This document shows, in pieces, positions 5,075-12,932 of a stretch of 12,932 bases of DNA. This DNA comes from Chthonomonadaceae bacterium (GTDB lineage Bacteria > Armatimonadota > Chthonomonadetes > Chthonomonadales > Chthonomonadaceae): positions 1-12,932 of the forward strand of contig JANXLO010000462.1 of assembly GCA_025355115.1 (NCBI GenBank), read 5' to 3'. Numbering within the stretch: position 1 is the stretch's first letter; each line of letters opens with the position of its first letter. The translations under genes and the position numbers were made by a program. The notes beneath the pieces are model-generated. The model was not told the origin of the DNA, searched no databases, and worked only from the letters and a program-made list of their open reading frames with translations.

Positions 5075-5263
5075 GTGAGGCTGGAAAAGAAGCGGGTTTT
5101 GAAGGAGGACGGGCGCTATCTCGTCTACTATCACAGCGCGGAGAGCGCGTCGGAGGAGCAGCGGAAAGCGTTTGAGGAGATAGCCGCTGAGGCAGTCACT
5201 GTCGGTGCCAATTGTGAGCCGACAGCCGAATCAGCGGGGAAAGCGAGCGCGGAACATGTCTGA
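5075..5263 (+). CDS. Small hypothetical protein coupled to galT
   Basis: 62 residues starting at GTG after a good GGAGGA. I do not recognise a named family. The protein is highly charged, begins [19 protein letters not shown] (a compact beta-like stretch) and ends in an Ala/Glu-rich helix. No signal peptide or membrane segment is present. Its stop overlaps the galT start by eight bases, and galT has almost no ribosome site of its own. Translation of this gene probably drives galT translation, and the two should be co-transcribed. It may be a small partner or simply a leader cistron for GalT. Confidence 0.65.
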   Translation: MRLEKKRVLKEDGRYLVYYHSAESASEEQRKAFEEIAAEAVTVGANCEPTAESAGKASAEHV

Positions 5264-6230
5264 ACTGCGCTGGAACCCGACCCTGGAGGAGTGGGTGATC
5301 ACGGCCACGCAACGGCAGGATCGGACGTTTTTCCCGCCGCCGGGATACAATCCGCTGGCGCCAACTCAGCTGGGCGGCTTTCCCACAGAAATACCGGCCC
5401 CGTCGTATGAGATCGCCGTGTTCGAGAACAAATTCCCCTCCCTGCGCAGCCATCCCCTCGACCCGTCAGTTCAGGGAACGGAGCTGATGCCCGTGCTGCC
5501 AGCGCAGGGGATCTGCGAGGTGGTCTGCTACACGCCCGACGCGGAGGGGGAGCTTGCCCGCCTGCCGCTCGCCAAGGTGGAGGAGCTCGTCTACGTCTGG
5601 GCGGATCGGTTCGAGGAGCTCTCCACTCACGACTTCGTCAAGTACGTCTACATTTTCGAGAACAAAGGCAAGGAGATCGGGGTGACTCTTATGCACCCGC
5701 ACGGCCAGATCTACGCTTTTCCGTTCGTGCCCCCGATTCCCGCGAAGGAGATGGGCGCGGCGCGGCGGTATTTCGAGCGGACGGGCCGCAACGTCTTCGC
5801 CGACATCCTGACGCAGGAGATGGCGGACGGGCGGCGCATTGTGAGCCAGAACGCGCATTTCGCGGCCGTCGTTCCATTCTATGCCCGCTACCCATACGAA
5901 GTGCATATCATCGCGCGCGGAGAGCGGACGGCGATCTCGGAGTTCGACGCCGGCGAGCGAACGGCGCTGTCGCAGATCCTTAAAACTGTGATGGAGAAGT
6001 ACAACAACCTCTGGAATCGCTCGATGCCCTACATAATGCTAATGCATCAGAGGCCCAGCGATGGCGGGGACTACGGGTTCTATCGGTTCCATATCGAGTT
6101 TTACCCGCCCTACCGAACCCCCGACAAGCTGAAGTTTCTGGCTGGCTCGGAGGCAGGCGCAGGTGCCTTCATCAACGACACCCACGCCGAGGCGACCGCC
6201 CAAACCCTTCGAGAGACGCCCCCATTGTGA
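5256..6230 (+). CDS. galT: Galactose-1-phosphate uridylyltransferase
   Basis: 324 residues, normal for GalT of the HIT-like fold. The enzyme transfers UMP from UDP-glucose to galactose-1-phosphate in the Leloir pathway. The active-site motif is HPHGQ at 147-151, with His149 expected to form the uridylyl intermediate. FENKG around Asn136 and the end [20 protein letters not shown], then GAFIND, are family hallmarks. The start is the ATG at 5256, where the family match begins ([15 protein letters not shown]), overlapping the previous gene by eight bases. Oddity: where many relatives have a zinc-binding CPLCP segment, this protein has NPLAP (residues 32-36), so both Cys ligands are missing. The metal site is probably lost, but the catalytic centre appears complete. 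No galK or galE lies nearby. Confidence 0.93.
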   Translation: MSELRWNPTLEEWVITATQRQDRTFFPPPGYNPLAPTQLGGFPTEIPAPSYEIAVFENKFPSLRSHPLDPSVQGTELMPVLPAQGICEVVCYTPDAEGELARLPLAKVEELVYVWADRFEELSTHDFVKYVYIFENKGKEIGVTLMHPHGQIYAFPFVPPIPAKEMGAARRYFERTGRNVFADILTQEMADGRRIVSQNAHFAAVVPFYARYPYEVHIIARGERTAISEFDAGERTALSQILKTVMEKYNNLWNRSMPYIMLMHQRPSDGGDYGFYRFHIEFYPPYRTPDKLKFLAGSEAGAGAFINDTHAEATAQTLRETPPL

Positions 6231-6340
6231 GGGACTATCCCAACAGACCCGTCATCGGGAGGAGTCAAGCCGGGCATTTCCGTCTGCAAGACGTTTGCAC
6301 TTTCTTGACGGGTGTTTTCAACACGCGGCTGCCCTCTGTG

Positions 6341-6345
6341 AGGAG
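6341..6345 (+). promoter_or_regulatory. Ribosome binding site of the fused glycosidase-like/esterase gene
   Basis: AGGAG six bases before the ATG at 6352. It decides that start over any upstream in-frame start inside the end of galT, and it places the signal peptide at the true N-terminus. Confidence 0.7.
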
Positions 6346-6351
6346 AGTATT

Positions 6352-8508
6352 ATGACGTCCTATCCCAGTTTCGTGCCGAAGAAGCACTCCTCGGCGAAGC
6401 GCAATATCCAATCCGCGAAGGCCATGCTGTGGCCTGCGCTCGCCGGGCTGCTTATGCTGAGCGCACCTCTGTCCGGGCAGAGGGGGCAGGAGACTCCGTC
6501 CGCCTACTCGCGGTGGACGCATGGGCCTTCCCAGGCGGAGAGCACATTTCCTATCGGCGTCTGGCTCCAGTCCCCAGAGAACGCCGCCCGGTACAAAGCG
6601 GCGGGCGTCAACTTCTATGTCGCGCTGTGGCAGGGGCCGACCGAGGCGCAACTTAAAGCTCTGAAGGCGGCCGACATGCCCGTCATCTGCGAGCAGAACG
6701 CCGTCGGGCTCGCGCATCGCGAGGACCCGGGCATCATTGGGTGGATGCATGGGGATGAGCCGGACAACGCTCAGGCCATCACCGACCCTGCTACCGGAAA
6801 GCAGAGCTACGGCCCCTGCGTCCCTCCCTCCAGGATCGTCGCCGACTACGCCCGGATTCGAGCCGCCGACCCTACCCGCCCCATACTCCTGAATCTCGGG
6901 CAGGGAGTCGCCAACGACGCGTGGATCGGGCGAGGCGCAGGCGCGAAGCTTGAGGACTATGCCACCTATGTCGGCGGAGGCGATCTGATCTCGTTCGATG
7001 TCTACCCCGTCACCGGCCTTGACAGAGCGGACAGCGAGAACTTTCTCTGGTATGTACCGAAGGGCGTGGATCGCCTGACGAAGTGGACGGCGGGCCGCAA
7101 GCCCGTCTGGAACTGCATCGAATGCACGCAGATCGGCAGTGACCGCAAGCCCACGCCGCATCAGGTGCGCGCCGAAGTCTGGATGTCCCTGATTCACGGC
7201 TCGAAGGGACTGATCTACTTCGTCCACCAGTTCAAGCCTGCTTTCAACGAACACGCCCTCCTCGACGATCCGGCGATGCTGGCGGAGGTCACCGCGATCA
7301 ATCGCGGCATCCAGTCGCTCGCCCCGGCCCTCAACAGCCCGACGATCGAGAATGCCGCGACCGTCGTGAGCTCCGCGCCGGAGACTCCGATCGACATTAT
7401 GGTGAAGCGCAAGGGCCAGTATCTCTATCTGATGTCTGCATTGACGCCATGCCTCGCCGACGCTCTCCCGAATGCGCAGGAAGTCCAGTCATATAGATCC
7501 ACGCGGCATGGTGCGCAGAAATCTGCCTCACACCCTGATGCTCGGCGAGACGCGGCGCATGGTTCGAAGCTTCTCACGGAGTTTCGAAAAAGCTTCGAGC
7601 GTCCTCATGTCCCTCTGAAGCCTGCCTTCGTCTCCTCCGAGACTCGAAATGGCCTACTCTATGAAAAGCTCACCGTGGCGAGCGAGGCGGGGGTGCGGGT
7701 TCCCTTGCTGGTAGTGAGCAAAGCGGGGGTCGCTTCGCGCCGTCCGGCCGTCGTGTGTCTGCATGGGCTAGGCGGCAACAAAGAGGGCTTCACCGGCTCA
7801 CTCGAGGAGTTCGCGAGGCGGGGATTCGTCGGAGTGGCACTCGATGCGCGGTATCACGGCGATCGGGCAGGAAATCTTTCGCAGGCGATGATCGACTCGT
7901 TTCGCACCGGCAGAGAGCATCCTTACATATGGGACACTGTCTGGGACACCTGGCGTGTGCTGGACTACCTTCAAACGCGGCGCGACGTCGACAGAAACCG
8001 GCTAGGTGTGATGGGTATTTCGCTCGGCGGGCACACGACGTGGATGGTCAGCGCCGACCCGCGCGTCAAAGCGGTGGTCCCGTGTATCTCCGTCTGCTCC
8101 TGGCGTTGGCAGATTGAGCACGAGGGCTACGTGCAGCGTGTGCGCAACGTTCAGGGTGCATTCGATGCCGTCGTGAAGGACATGGGAGAGCAGACAGTCA
8201 CTCCTAGAGTCGTGGCGACGGCCTGGGAGCACTGGCTGCCCGGCATACCGAGCCGCTGGGACTGCCAGGACATTCTGGGAGCGATGGCCCCCCGCCCGCT
8301 CCTCATACTCGGCGGCGACACCGACCCTGTCGCGCCCCTCGAAGGCACGATGGTGGCATTCAATGTCATCGAGAAGGCCTACGCCCGCACCCACGCAGCC
8401 GACAATCTTCAGATGATAATCGCCGCGCATTCCGGCCACACCGTCACCGCCGAGCACAATAGAGCCATGTACGCCTGGTTCGAGCGCTGGCTCACTCCAA
8501 TTCAGTAG
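6352..8508 (+). CDS. Exported two-domain enzyme: TIM-barrel glycosidase-like domain joined to an alpha/beta hydrolase
   Basis: 718 residues. A basic start and hydrophobic segment (about 23-41, MLWPALAGLLMLSAPLSG) predict Sec export. Residues 65-330 resemble a glycoside-hydrolase-like TIM barrel: GVWLQSPENAARYKAAGVNF, WMHGDEPDNA with candidate acid Glu136, LISFDVYPV, and SLIHGSKGLIYFVHQF. The start of a beta-sandwich (about 345-362) then stops abruptly. Residues 363-405 look like unstructured linker. Residues 410-718 are an alpha/beta hydrolase of the acetyl-xylan-esterase/dienelactone-hydrolase kind: oxyanion region VVCLHGLGGNKEGF, nucleophile elbow GISLGG (Ser557), acid Asp656 or Asp658 (GGDTDP), and His696 (HSGHTV). 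It probably cleaves sugar chains or their ester groups outside the cytoplasm. The following gene, 23 bases on, is another exported glycosidase-like protein. The junction may be a natural fusion or a deletion scar. Confidence 0.8.
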   Translation: MTSYPSFVPKKHSSAKRNIQSAKAMLWPALAGLLMLSAPLSGQRGQETPSAYSRWTHGPSQAESTFPIGVWLQSPENAARYKAAGVNFYVALWQGPTEAQLKALKAADMPVICEQNAVGLAHREDPGIIGWMHGDEPDNAQAITDPATGKQSYGPCVPPSRIVADYARIRAADPTRPILLNLGQGVANDAWIGRGAGAKLEDYATYVGGGDLISFDVYPVTGLDRADSENFLWYVPKGVDRLTKWTAGRKPVWNCIECTQIGSDRKPTPHQVRAEVWMSLIHGSKGLIYFVHQFKPAFNEHALLDDPAMLAEVTAINRGIQSLAPALNSPTIENAATVVSSAPETPIDIMVKRKGQYLYLMSALTPCLADALPNAQEVQSYRSTRHGAQKSASHPDARRDAAHGSKLLTEFRKSFERPHVPLKPAFVSSETRNGLLYEKLTVASEAGVRVPLLVVSKAGVASRRPAVVCLHGLGGNKEGFTGSLEEFARRGFVGVALDARYHGDRAGNLSQAMIDSFRTGREHPYIWDTVWDTWRVLDYLQTRRDVDRNRLGVMGISLGGHTTWMVSADPRVKAVVPCISVCSWRWQIEHEGYVQRVRNVQGAFDAVVKDMGEQTVTPRVVATAWEHWLPGIPSRWDCQDILGAMAPRPLLILGGDTDPVAPLEGTMVAFNVIEKAYARTHAADNLQMIIAAHSGHTVTAEHNRAMYAWFERWLTPIQ

Positions 8509-8531
8509 CAATCAGCCCAATCTCAACGTCG

Positions 8532-10817
8532 ATGACCGCGCCGGTCTTACAGTCGTTGTCGGGGCCTCAAGCGAGCAAAATTATGAATAAGCCAAAACAC
8601 TCTTCCGATGGCGCGATGGGGCGACGGGAGCTGGTTGCAGGGCTGTCAGTCACGGCTCTGGCGGCGAGCTTGGAGATGATCTCCTCCGAAGCGCTGGAAG
8701 CACAAGCGCCTCCGCCCGGCACTGACGCATATGCATACTATGTTCGCACGTCGCGGGACTTTCGGCGCGTCAAGCAGGAGAAGTCGTGGCTCGAAAAAGC
8801 ATATCCAGGCTGGATCTACATGCCCTGGACGTACCAGTGGAACATCGGCTACACGGACGCCTCCGGGCAGTGGAGCCGAGCGCACGGCTACAACGGCGCG
8901 TTTCTGGACGGCAACGGCGGCGCTCCCGACTCCCCGCCCGGCAAACTGGACTGGATCAATCGCAATGGGCTGCGCTTCTACGTCGATCACACCGCGGGCA
9001 AGGGCAGCCTGCATTTGTGGGATGGCGGGAAGCAGAAGCCGCATCTGGCGGAGCTGCACGGCAACGGCGTCCGCACGGTGCCCGTCAACGCCGCGCTGAA
9101 AAAGAGGCTGAACGAGCTTATCCTCGCCAATGTGTCTCAAGTCAAAGCCTCCCCTTTTCGCGCCGCCTACGCCCTCGACGACGAACTTTCCTGGGGGCAC
9201 TTCGTTCACCCAACGATGTGGTGCGTGACCGACGACCCAACCGCCTTCAAGACATGGCTGAGGGAGATCTACGGCGCGGCCGCGGCACCTGCACGTCGGG
9301 AGTGGATCACCTACGAGGCTATTCGCCCGCATCTTGCCGACTGGTCGGTGCGCGAATTCGACGCCAGTCCCCTTATGGATCAGTGGACATTCAATGACTC
9401 CGTCTGGTGCAATTTCCTCGGCGATCTGGTGGAGTACGCCAATACGGTTGATCCCGCGACCCCATGCGGCTTCGTCGGCGGGCAGGCCCCTAACGCGTTC
9501 GGCGGCTACGACTACGGCCGGCTCATGCGCAAGATTCAGTACATCGAGGCCTACAACCTCGGCTCCTCCCAGGCCATCATTCGCTCCTTCAATTCCCGCA
9601 GCGCGATCCCCGCCGTCACCAGCCACTTCCACCAGTCCTCCGACGACGACATCTGGCAGATCTGGTACTATCTAGCGCATGGGAACCGGGGACATATCGG
9701 GTGGGTGGAGAACTGGTTCGAGGGCCAGACGCCTCGCCCCTGGCACGAGACCGTTGCGCCTCACCTTCTGGCAGCAGGAAAAAAAATCGGCCCGCTGATG
9801 CAGGGCGCGGAGTGGATGCACGACGGCGTGGCCCTCTACTACAGCCATCCCTCCATTCAGCTCGGCTGGATCATGGACGCAGAGGCGCACGGCAAGACCT
9901 GGGTCAATCGGGACGGGGATCATCGACTGGGCGCCTCGCATCTGGTGCGGCAGGCATGGGAGAACATGCTGCGAGACTCGGGGGTGCAGTACAGTTTCCT
10001 CAGCTACATCGACGTCGTGCAGACCGGCATTCCATCGGAATACAAGACCCTCATCCTGCCCGCCTGCCTCTGCCTTTCGGACGCGGAGGCCCGCGCCATC
10101 GAGGCATTCGTGCAGGGCGGCGGCACGGTCATCGCCGACTATCTGCCCGGCGTCTGGGATCAGCACGGACGGGGCCGCGCGAGCGGCGGCGCACTGGACA
10201 AGCTCTTTGGAGTGAAGCACGATCCCGGCATGAAGGCAGGCGATGTGTTCGGAACCAGACTCTGGTGCGAGACAGACCAGGACGCGAACTTCGGCTGGAA
10301 GAGCTACACGGACTTCCTGACCAATGGCAACACCTGCCTCAAAGACCCGAGCGGATTCAACAAGGCAGTTCGTACCATGCCAACCGTAAGCGTAAACAGA
10401 GCGGGCAAAGGGACGGCAGCACTGATGAATCTCTCGCCGCAGTGGTACAACGCCTACCGAGTCGCGGGCCATGCCGCAGCCGCGCATCGCGAGACCTTTA
10501 TGAAGCACGTCGGCTTGCGCCGTTGGGTTGAGATCGAAGGCGCGGGCGAGGCGGAGTTCGGGTACGAGATCACCTATTTCCGCAGGCCCGATGGCAGAAA
10601 AATCCTTTTCCTCTGCTCCAACCCCGAGACGGCAGGCACTGAGGCAGGCGGCGGCAACGCGGTTGGCCTGAAAGCCAGTCCCGTCAACATCACGCTGAAA
10701 TTCGCGAAGCCTGTTCGCAGCGTCCGCGACGAGCGCAAAGCAACGGATTTAGGGAACGGCGACCGCTTTCGATTCGTCTGGCCCCGCAACGAAGCGATCG
10801 TGCTGACTTTCGACTGA
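8532..10817 (+). CDS. Exported GH42-like beta-galactosidase-type protein
   Basis: 761 residues. The N-terminus has a Tat-like motif GRRELVAGLSVTALAAS around residues 30-46. A long barrel region (about 90-420) includes AYALDDELSWG, with Glu218 a candidate acid/base, and HGNRGHIGWVENWFEG, with Glu393 a candidate nucleophile. Residues about 475-565 (VQYSFLSYIDV, LILPACLCLSDAEARAIEAF, GGGTVIADYLPG) match the amidotransferase-like trimerisation domain of GH42 beta-galactosidases, and a beta domain closes the protein. The overall match is distant, so substrate and activity are inferred. The start is uncertain: ATG at 8532, 8583 and 8616 are all in frame and none has a clear ribosome site. The gene lies 23 bases after another exported enzyme and is probably in one operon with it. 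Confidence 0.75.
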   Translation: MTAPVLQSLSGPQASKIMNKPKHSSDGAMGRRELVAGLSVTALAASLEMISSEALEAQAPPPGTDAYAYYVRTSRDFRRVKQEKSWLEKAYPGWIYMPWTYQWNIGYTDASGQWSRAHGYNGAFLDGNGGAPDSPPGKLDWINRNGLRFYVDHTAGKGSLHLWDGGKQKPHLAELHGNGVRTVPVNAALKKRLNELILANVSQVKASPFRAAYALDDELSWGHFVHPTMWCVTDDPTAFKTWLREIYGAAAAPARREWITYEAIRPHLADWSVREFDASPLMDQWTFNDSVWCNFLGDLVEYANTVDPATPCGFVGGQAPNAFGGYDYGRLMRKIQYIEAYNLGSSQAIIRSFNSRSAIPAVTSHFHQSSDDDIWQIWYYLAHGNRGHIGWVENWFEGQTPRPWHETVAPHLLAAGKKIGPLMQGAEWMHDGVALYYSHPSIQLGWIMDAEAHGKTWVNRDGDHRLGASHLVRQAWENMLRDSGVQYSFLSYIDVVQTGIPSEYKTLILPACLCLSDAEARAIEAFVQGGGTVIADYLPGVWDQHGRGRASGGALDKLFGVKHDPGMKAGDVFGTRLWCETDQDANFGWKSYTDFLTNGNTCLKDPSGFNKAVRTMPTVSVNRAGKGTAALMNLSPQWYNAYRVAGHAAAAHRETFMKHVGLRRWVEIEGAGEAEFGYEITYFRRPDGRKILFLCSNPETAGTEAGGGNAVGLKASPVNITLKFAKPVRSVRDERKATDLGNGDRFRFVWPRNEAIVLTFD

Positions 10818-10876
10818 TCGCTACCCCCGAAATTGCTAACCCCGGCAGCCTTCCGTGATGGGACTGGGGAGTTGGA

Positions 10877-10885
10877 TGTTATGAT
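10877..10885 (+). promoter_or_regulatory. Possible extended -10 promoter of the dioxygenase gene
   Basis: TGT followed by TATGAT forms an extended -10 element about 31 bases before the start codon; no good -35 box is visible. If real, the dioxygenase is transcribed separately from the glycosidase genes. Confidence 0.35.
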
Positions 10886-10903
10886 TGTCTGAATGAGCGT
10901 CAG

Positions 10904-10909
10904 AAAGGA
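10904..10909 (+). promoter_or_regulatory. Ribosome binding site that sets the dioxygenase start
   Basis: AAAGGA lies seven bases before the ATG at 10917. This favours that start over the ATG eight codons upstream at 10893, which has no ribosome site. Confidence 0.65.
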
Positions 10910-10916
10910 AAGCAGT

Positions 10917-11876
10917 ATGCAACTGACGGGAATACACCACTTGACGGCAGTTTCCGCCGATATTCGGGAGAACTATCGCTTCTACACGCAGGTGCTTGGG
11001 ATGCGCCTCGTTAAGCGGAGCGTCAACCAGGATGACGTCTCCGCGTACCATCTTTTCTACGCCGATGCGGTCGGCAGTCCGGGGACGGACATGACGTTCT
11101 TCGACTGGAAGGTGCCGCGTGAGCGGCGAGGCACTCATAGCATCTGCCGCACCGCCCTGCGGGTGCAGGGGCAGGCGACGATGGCATGGTGGGAGGCGCG
11201 ACTGCGAGAAAAAGCCGCGTCGGTGAGCGAGATCGTCGAGCGTGACGGTCGTCTAACCCTCGATTTCGAGGACTTCGAGGGACAGCGGCTCTCCCTCGTC
11301 GACGATGGCGGCGCTGGCGACCCAGCGAAACCATGGGAAAGAAGCCCCGTGCCCGCCGAGCATCAGATTCGCGGCCTGGGCCCGATCATGATGAGCGTGC
11401 CGGAGCTGAAGCGCTCGGAGACAGTCCTCACGCAGGTAATGAACATGCGGCGCATCCGGGAGTACCCTCATCCTGAGAACCCGAAGCATACCGTTTTCGC
11501 CTACGAGATGGGGGAGGGCGGCGGGCCACATGCGGAGCTTCACGTGGCGGTCCAGCCCGATCTGCCTCCAGCACATCCCGGCGCGGGCGGCGTCCACCAT
11601 GTCGCCTTCCGGACTCCCACGGACGAGCAGTACCACGCCTGGGCGGCGCACCTGAACAGTCTGCACATCCAGAACAGCGGGGAGGTGGATCGCTTCTATT
11701 TCCGCAGCCTCTACTTCCGGGAGCCTAATGGCATTCTGTTCGAGATCGCGACGGATGGCCCTGGCTTCGCCGCCGACGAGGATCCAAACTCCCTCGGCGA
11801 GCAGGTCGTCCTTCCGCCCTTCCTGGAATCGCGACGCGCCTCCATTCTCGCAAACCTGAAGCCGATCGACGGCTAG
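10917..11876 (+). CDS. VOC-family ring-cleaving dioxygenase (MhqO/PcpA-like)
   Basis: 319 residues in two vicinal-oxygen-chelate halves. The first half starts [20 protein letters not shown] and the second [19 protein letters not shown]. Expected Fe(II) ligands are His in the first HH (7 or 8), His in GVHHVAF (227 or 228) and Glu276 in [10 protein letters not shown]; Tyr266 lies in the conserved SLYFREPNG strand. This layout is that of MhqO/YdfO-type and PcpA-type hydroquinone dioxygenases, which open quinol rings and protect against quinone stress. I chose the ATG at 10917 because of AAAGGA seven bases before it. No signal peptide, so cytoplasmic. The neighbours do not suggest aromatic catabolism, so a role in detoxification is inferred. 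Confidence 0.88.
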   Translation: MQLTGIHHLTAVSADIRENYRFYTQVLGMRLVKRSVNQDDVSAYHLFYADAVGSPGTDMTFFDWKVPRERRGTHSICRTALRVQGQATMAWWEARLREKAASVSEIVERDGRLTLDFEDFEGQRLSLVDDGGAGDPAKPWERSPVPAEHQIRGLGPIMMSVPELKRSETVLTQVMNMRRIREYPHPENPKHTVFAYEMGEGGGPHAELHVAVQPDLPPAHPGAGGVHHVAFRTPTDEQYHAWAAHLNSLHIQNSGEVDRFYFRSLYFREPNGILFEIATDGPGFAADEDPNSLGEQVVLPPFLESRRASILANLKPIDG

Positions 11877-11916
11877 ACTACAGCAGCGGAAAGGCGACTC
11901 GAACTGCCTGATGCAG

Positions 11917-11949
11917 TATACTGTTCTCACGGCGTGTTCACACGTCGTG
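11917..11949 (+). promoter_or_regulatory. Candidate regulated promoter before the Gfo/Idh gene
   Basis: TATACT at 11917-11922 is a good -10 box, but no good -35 lies 16-18 bases before it. Directly downstream, CACGGCGTG (11928-11936), a TTCA spacer and CACGTCGTG (11941-11949) form a 9-bp inverted repeat with one mismatch, a plausible operator overlapping the transcript start. Confidence 0.35.
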
Positions 11950-11992
11950 ATCAATTAGGGACCTTTTCTGACAATCACGTTATCGGGCGGCG

Positions 11993-11999
11993 AAGGAGG
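11993..11999 (+). promoter_or_regulatory. Strong ribosome binding site of the Gfo/Idh gene
   Basis: AAGGAGG four bases before the ATG at 12004 fixes the start of the last gene, which runs off the window. Confidence 0.65.
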
Positions 12000-12003
12000 A
12001 CAG

Positions 12004-12932
12004 ATGACGGAGCCCCTGCGGGTCGGGCTGGTCGGGTGCGGGGGGATGGGCAACGAGCATCTCAATATCATCGCCAGGATTCCCGGCATCGCGCTGGTCG
12101 GGGTATGCGACGAGCGGGAGGGGAGAGCAAGCCGGATGAGCGCACAGCATCACGTTCCCTGCTGGACGGACTATGCGCAATATCTGGATGAGGCCCGCCC
12201 GCACGCAGTGCATATCTGCTCGCCCTCCGGCCTCCATGCCATGCAGGGAATCGCGGCGGCTGAGCGCGGCATTCACGTACTGTGCGAGAAGCCTCTCGAC
12301 ATCGATATTGAGAAGGCGGACGCGCTGATCGCCGCCTGTGACACGCACAACGTCAAGCTGACTTGCATCTTCCAGCGACGCATGAGCCGAGGCGCGCAGC
12401 AGGTGCAGGCCGCCATAAGTGCGGGGGAAATGGGACGCATTCTATCGTGCAGCATCTCCGTGAAGTGGTGGCGCCCCCAACGCTACTACGACAAGGACTC
12501 CTGGCGCGGAACATGGGCACTGGACGGCGGCGCGCTTGCCAATCAGGGCATCCACTCGCTCGATCAGATGGTATGGATGGCCGGGCCGGTGGCGGAGGTC
12601 GAGTACGCGCATCTGGAGACGGCTGCGCATCGTATCGAAGCCGAAGATTTCGCGCTCGCGGTCGTGCGTTTCGTCAGCGGCGCGCGCGGCACGATCGAAG
12701 TGACGACCTGCTGTCAGCCCGATCTCGCCACCCGCCTGGAGATCTACGGAACCCGCGGCGCGGCGGCGCTGGAAGACGCCCGTGTCGTACGCTTCGGCCT
12801 CGACGGCAAGGATCTGCTCGACACCCTGGAAGATCGCGGCTCCCTGCACGGCGGCGGCTCCGATCCCTGGGCCATCAGCCTGAGCGGCCACGACGCGCAG
12901 ATCCGCGACTTCTACGCGGCCATCGCCGAAAA
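12004..12932 (+). CDS. Gfo/Idh/MocA-family NAD(P)-dependent sugar oxidoreductase (3' partial)
   Basis: 309 codons are visible before the window ends. The N-terminus is a Rossmann fold, LRVGLVGCGGMGNEHLNII, for NAD(P). CEKPLDID (Glu95-Lys96-Pro97) carries the family's conserved lysine, and GGALANQGIHSLDQMVWMAG holds the His184/Asp187 catalytic region. The family oxidises or reduces sugars, inositols and related polyols, or opens glycosidic bonds by an oxidation-based route. The exact substrate cannot be read. The usual length is 330-390 residues, so only the end is missing. The neighbourhood of secreted carbohydrate enzymes and GalT supports sugar catabolism. Its own strong ribosome site and a possible operator upstream suggest independent control. 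Confidence 0.93.
   Translation, partial: MTEPLRVGLVGCGGMGNEHLNIIARIPGIALVGVCDEREGRASRMSAQHHVPCWTDYAQYLDEARPHAVHICSPSGLHAMQGIAAAERGIHVLCEKPLDIDIEKADALIAACDTHNVKLTCIFQRRMSRGAQQVQAAISAGEMGRILSCSISVKWWRPQRYYDKDSWRGTWALDGGALANQGIHSLDQMVWMAGPVAEVEYAHLETAAHRIEAEDFALAVVRFVSGARGTIEVTTCCQPDLATRLEIYGTRGAAALEDARVVRFGLDGKDLLDTLEDRGSLHGGGSDPWAISLSGHDAQIRDFYAAIAE

Noticed and set aside
6265..7254. Long minus-strand open frame opposite the glycosidase-like gene
   Set aside because: High-GC shadow of a well-supported plus-strand gene; the translation is low-complexity and Arg/Gly/Leu-rich with no family features.
9672..10508. Long minus-strand open frame opposite the GH42-like gene
   Set aside because: Shadow of the plus-strand coding region; no motifs and no ribosome site.
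1..12932. CRISPR array, rRNA, riboswitch or replication origin
   Set aside because: No regularly spaced repeats, no rRNA segments, no recognisable aptamer and no DnaA-box cluster were seen.

Overview
The window looks like bacterial chromosome with a GC-rich backbone. It is interrupted from about 2.1 to 4.6 kb by a more AT-rich accessory island of mobile-element debris. The organism carries a PEP-CTERM sorted protein (so an exosortase should be encoded elsewhere), Tat- or Sec-exported glycoside-hydrolase-like enzymes, a short GalT and a Gfo/Idh/MocA oxidoreductase. That mix is typical of environmental polysaccharide degraders such as Armatimonadota, Planctomycetota, Verrucomicrobiota or Acidobacteriota. 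Armatimonadota is my first guess, but it is inference and not settled by the sequence.

Left part (1-2091): the 3' end of an ABC-exporter ATPase gene, a 550-base gene-free stretch with a perfect 36-bp palindrome, then a secreted six-repeat beta-propeller protein ending in a PEP-CTERM anchor.

Island (2092-4445): the frameshifted C-terminal end of a Tn3-family transposase, followed by an intact 38-bp Tn3-type terminal inverted repeat. On the minus strand lies a C-terminal scrap of a tyrosine recombinase. Next is an apparently intact three-gene minus-strand operon: HigB/RelE-like toxin, HigA-like antitoxin with a C-terminal extension, and a SecB-like chaperone. Together these look like a toxin-antitoxin-chaperone (TAC) module. 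It has a consensus -35 box and a palindromic operator candidate in the promoter spacer. The chaperone gene very probably starts at a TTG behind a perfect AGGAGG and overlaps the antitoxin gene.

tRNA unit (4624-4975, minus strand): a near-consensus promoter, tRNA-Leu(UAG) with encoded CCA, tRNA-Gly(GCC) without CCA and with an unusual T-loop, then a 15-bp hairpin terminator. It marks the right border of the island.

Right part (5075-12932, plus strand): a small protein translationally coupled to galT; two consecutive exported enzymes (a TIM-barrel glycosidase-like domain joined to an alpha/beta hydrolase, then a GH42-like enzyme); a VOC-family ring-cleaving dioxygenase; and the start of a Gfo/Idh/MocA oxidoreductase. 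GalT, the two exported enzymes and the oxidoreductase fit a sugar and polysaccharide catabolic neighbourhood. The dioxygenase appears to be a separate transcription unit.

The most interesting system is the TAC module at 3044-4445. It belongs to a known class (HigBA-SecB of Mycobacterium tuberculosis is the model), but this example has a short and unusual candidate chaperone-addiction tail and a basic SecB tail, and it sits in transposon and integrase wreckage beside tRNA genes.
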